Positions 5,076 to 7,242 of a stretch of DNA of 7,242 nt are shown here, piece by piece. Made by a program: the position numbers and the translations under genes. Below the pieces are notes generated by a model, which was not told the DNA's origin, did not search any database, and was given only the letters and a program-made list of their open reading frames with translations. Origin of the DNA: ZLKRG08 sp964565165 (lineage in GTDB: Bacteria; Actinomycetota; Actinomycetes; Nanopelagicales; Nanopelagicaceae); contig CAZMDJ010000057.1 of assembly GCA_964565165.1 (NCBI GenBank), positions 1 to 7,242 on the forward strand, read 5' to 3'. Positions within the stretch are counted from its first letter, which is position 1, and each line of letters starts with the position of its first letter.

Positions 5076-6847
5076 GAATCTTTTTCAAAAACGAATCACT
5101 GCGCTAATCGCAATTTTCCTAGTTGGCATCTCTGGAATTGTTATTCGATTAATTGATGTGCAGGCGATTAATGCCAGCGATTACACCTCTCGCGCGGAGA
5201 ATGAGCTATATAGAGTAAACACTCTTTTAGCGCCCCGTGGCGAGATCACAGATATCAATGGAATTCCTTTTGCCAGAAGCGTTAGCGCAATCAATGTAGT
5301 TGTAGATCAGACAATGATCGAAAATCCAGAGCGAGCTGCAGCAATTGCGGCTCCGATTCTGAAGATGAGTGTTAATGATGTGCTCTCAAAGATTGTGGGA
5401 GATAAGCGTTGGTATTTAGTAGCTCGTAATGCCACACCAGCGCAGTGGAATGCGCTTAAAGATGCATTTGCTGCGTATAACGATAGTTTGGGAAGAGCGG
5501 ATTTTAATAAGCGAATTGTGGGTTTCTTTTCAGAACGTAATTACACACGTGAATATCCAGCAGGCTCATTAATCGCTTCATTGGTCGGTTTTGTTAATCA
5601 AGAGGGCACTGGCGCGGCTGGAATTGAATCAAGTTTAAATTCAATTCTTAAGGGCACAGATGGAAAGTATGTTTACGCCAACGGTTACGCGGCCCAAATC
5701 CCAGGAACACAGCAGCAGATTGTTCAAGCAAAAGCAGGAAATACCATCCTTTTAACAATCGATCNNNNNNNNNNATCGCGATATTCAATATGTAGCACAG
5801 AGCGCAATCGCAAAAGCTGTTAGAAATTCAAATGCAGCTGGCGGAACCGTAATTGTGATGGATCCTAAGACCGGTGAAATTCTTGCCCACGCAACTGCGC
5901 CGACTTTTGATCCGAATAAGCCTGTTAAATTATCTAATGTTCATAATTCGTCTGTACAAGATGTGTACGAACCAGGTTCAACTGGAAAGGTAATGACTTT
6001 AGCTGCAGCAATCGAAGAGAAGTTGGTATCTGCTACTACAGTATTTGAAGTTCCTTATACGTTACGTACAAAGTATGGGACTTTCCATGATCACGAAAGA
6101 CATCCACTTCAGCATTTAACAACCGCCGGAATTCTTGCAGTTTCAAGTAATATCGGAACAATCAAAATTGGTTCAATGCTTAGCGATCAGAAACTTTATG
6201 ATTACTTAAGAGCTTTTGGTGTTGGTAGTTCATCTAACTCAGGTTTGCCTGGTGAATCTCCGGGTTTAATTAATGCACCGGAAAATTGGAGCGGAACTTC
6301 AAAGCCGACAATGTCATTTGGGCAGGGTTACTCAGTAACGGCAATGCAGGCGACCTCGATTTTCGCGACAATTGCAAATGACGGTGTACGTGTAGAGCCA
6401 ACTGTGATTGCAGGTACATCTGATTCACAGGGTCATTTCACTCCCGCTAAAGCCCGAAACAGTTCAAGAGTAATTAGCGCGACAACTGCACAGACAATGC
6501 GTTTAATGATGGAGAGCGTTGTAAGTGCAAACGGAACCGCACCAAGCGCTGCTATTCCGGGATATCGAATTGCAGGTAAGACGGGTACTGCGCAACGTGT
6601 AGTTAATGGTCGCTATAGCGGATATACCGCTTCATTTATCGGTTTCGCCCCGGCAGATAATCCACGTTATGTAATTAGCGTGACGATTCAAGCACCTCAG
6701 GGAATGCACTGGGGAGGCGTACTTGGCGGGCCGGTATTTAAGGATGTAATGAGTTACGTTCTAGAGGCGAAGCACATTCCGCCTTCAAATACTAAAGTGA
6801 AGCCACTAGCTCTTAACGCATCACAGATTGTGAAGACTAAACAATGA
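5068..6847 (+). CDS. ftsI: Penicillin-binding protein FtsI/PBP3 (septal peptidoglycan transpeptidase), broken by an N gap
   Basis: Class B penicillin-binding protein that cross-links septal peptidoglycan and is a beta-lactam target. A membrane anchor lies at about 10-30, followed by the PBP dimerisation domain (APRGEITDINGIPFA; about 55-200). Removing the ten N at 5765-5774 and merging a 3-base overlap (ATC at both edges) gives an uninterrupted 588-residue protein that reads through LLTIDRDIQYVAQ, an expected family motif. In that numbering the transpeptidase motifs are all present: STGK (S300 nucleophile, K303), SSN (355-357) and KTG (500-502, in AGKTGTAQ). No C-terminal PASTA repeats are visible, and the protein ends soon after the catalytic domain. 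GGTGA (5058-5062) upstream is a likely ribosome-binding site. The start overlaps ftsL by 8 bases and the TGA overlaps murE as ATGA. The break is judged artefactual; other division PBPs are less likely, given the dcw position. Confidence 0.95.
5765..5774. other. Assembly gap (10 N) inside ftsI, probably of negative true length
   Basis: The left edge ends ACAATCGATC and the right edge begins ATCGCGATATTC. Joining them with the shared ATC counted once gives ACAATCGATCGCGATATTC, which codes TIDRDI in frame and makes the whole gene a multiple of three (1767 bases including stop). The two contigs therefore appear to overlap by three bases and nothing is missing. Confidence 0.88.
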
Positions 6848-7242
6848 TCAGACCGGTAAATTCTCCAACAGTTAGCTTTGCAGGTATTGCAAAGTTAATT
6901 GGTGCGGAATTCGAACAAGATCTTGAAGTCTCAGGAATTGCACAGAGCGCAACTGAAATTGAACCAGGTGATGTATTTGTGGCAATCGCTGGAGCAAAAC
7001 ATCACGGAATTGATTTCTTAGAAGAAGCAATTACTAATGGGGCAGTAGCGGTTATTACTGACAAAGATGGAGCAAATTCAAAATTACCAACTCTGATTGT
7101 AAATAATCCTCGTCGTATAGTTGGTGAAGTTGCAGCACACATCTATGGCGATCCAAGTGCCAACATGTTTACCGTTGGGATCACCGGTACAAATGGCAAG
7201 ACCACGGTGACCACGCTTTTACATCAGATTTGGCAACGCGCT
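6844..7242 (+). CDS. murE: UDP-N-acetylmuramyl-tripeptide synthetase MurE, N-terminal part (runs off window)
   Basis: The first 133 codons of a Mur ligase, which adds the third amino acid to UDP-MurNAc-L-Ala-D-Glu in the cytoplasm. Which amino acid cannot be judged, because the specificity region lies beyond the window. The N-terminal substrate-binding domain shows IEPGDVFVAIAGAKHHGIDFLEEAI (about 39-63) and GAVAVITD, and the ATP-binding loop GTNGKTT is at 115-121. The G-T-N form of that loop and the N-domain pattern favour MurE over MurF, as does its position directly after ftsI. The start ATG overlaps the ftsI TGA as ATGA, with only a weak purine stretch (GTGAAG, 6830-6835) upstream, so translation is probably coupled to ftsI. 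Confidence 0.93.
   Translation, partial: MIRPVNSPTVSFAGIAKLIGAEFEQDLEVSGIAQSATEIEPGDVFVAIAGAKHHGIDFLEEAITNGAVAVITDKDGANSKLPTLIVNNPRRIVGEVAAHIYGDPSANMFTVGITGTNGKTTVTTLLHQIWQRA

Noticed and set aside
5764..5854. Programmed frameshift in ftsI
   Set aside because: The frame change coincides exactly with an N run, and merging the 3-base overlap removes it. There is no slippery sequence or downstream structure to invoke.
1..7242. Mobile elements, CRISPR arrays, tRNA or rRNA genes, phage attachment sites
   Set aside because: I looked on both strands and saw no transposase, terminal inverted repeats, spaced repeats of CRISPR size or tRNA cloverleaf. The only repeat array is the 10-bp operator and the only long inverted repeat is the rsmH leader.

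Overview
This window is a chromosomal segment of an actinobacterium with unusually modest GC (about mid-40s percent by eye, not counted). Three things suggest the lineage. The gene order Y-family polymerase, DUF3040 membrane protein, mraZ, rsmH, ftsL, ftsI, murE is the usual actinobacterial layout around the start of the dcw (division and cell wall) cluster. The DnaE protein is of the actinobacterial DnaE2 type. A long hairpin before rsmH resembles the actinobacterial mraW leader RNA. A low-GC free-living actinobacterium, such as the freshwater acI/Nanopelagicales group, would fit, but that is inference. Every gene is on the + strand. Two runs of exactly 10 N (1293-1302 and 5765-5774) look like scaffold placeholders, so this is probably a draft, single-cell or metagenome assembly.

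Bases 1-3071 form a DNA-damage-tolerance unit: the C-terminal part of a DnaE2-type polymerase (1-1545, broken by an in-frame TAG and by the first N gap), dinB (1542-2705, overlapping by ATGA) and a small DUF3040 membrane protein (2715-3032). A strong intrinsic terminator at 3047-3071 ends the unit.

Bases 3072-7242 are the start of the dcw cluster. A tandem array of AAGTGG-type boxes at about 10-bp spacing (3080-3146) is a strong candidate MraZ operator, and a plausible promoter lies inside it. mraZ follows (3184-3615). Immediately after its stop codon a near-continuous hairpin spans 3616-3707; its terminal loop carries CTTCCCC, the exact complement of the GGGGAAG in the rsmH ribosome-binding site (3743-3749). 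Then come rsmH (3753-4688), ftsL (4689-5075), ftsI (5068-6847, broken only by the second N gap) and the first 133 codons of murE (6844 to the window edge). The last four genes are abutting or overlapping and are presumably translated in a coupled way.

The dcw genes act together in septal wall synthesis: MurE makes peptidoglycan precursor, FtsI cross-links it at the septum with help from FtsL, RsmH methylates 16S rRNA, and MraZ regulates the cluster. The most interesting signals are the regulatory architecture around mraZ and rsmH (a seven-unit operator and a loop-to-Shine-Dalgarno pairing) and the joining of dnaE2 to an apparently active dinB rather than to imuB. Both gene disruptions are best read as assembly problems, but the TAG in dnaE2 needs checking against reads.
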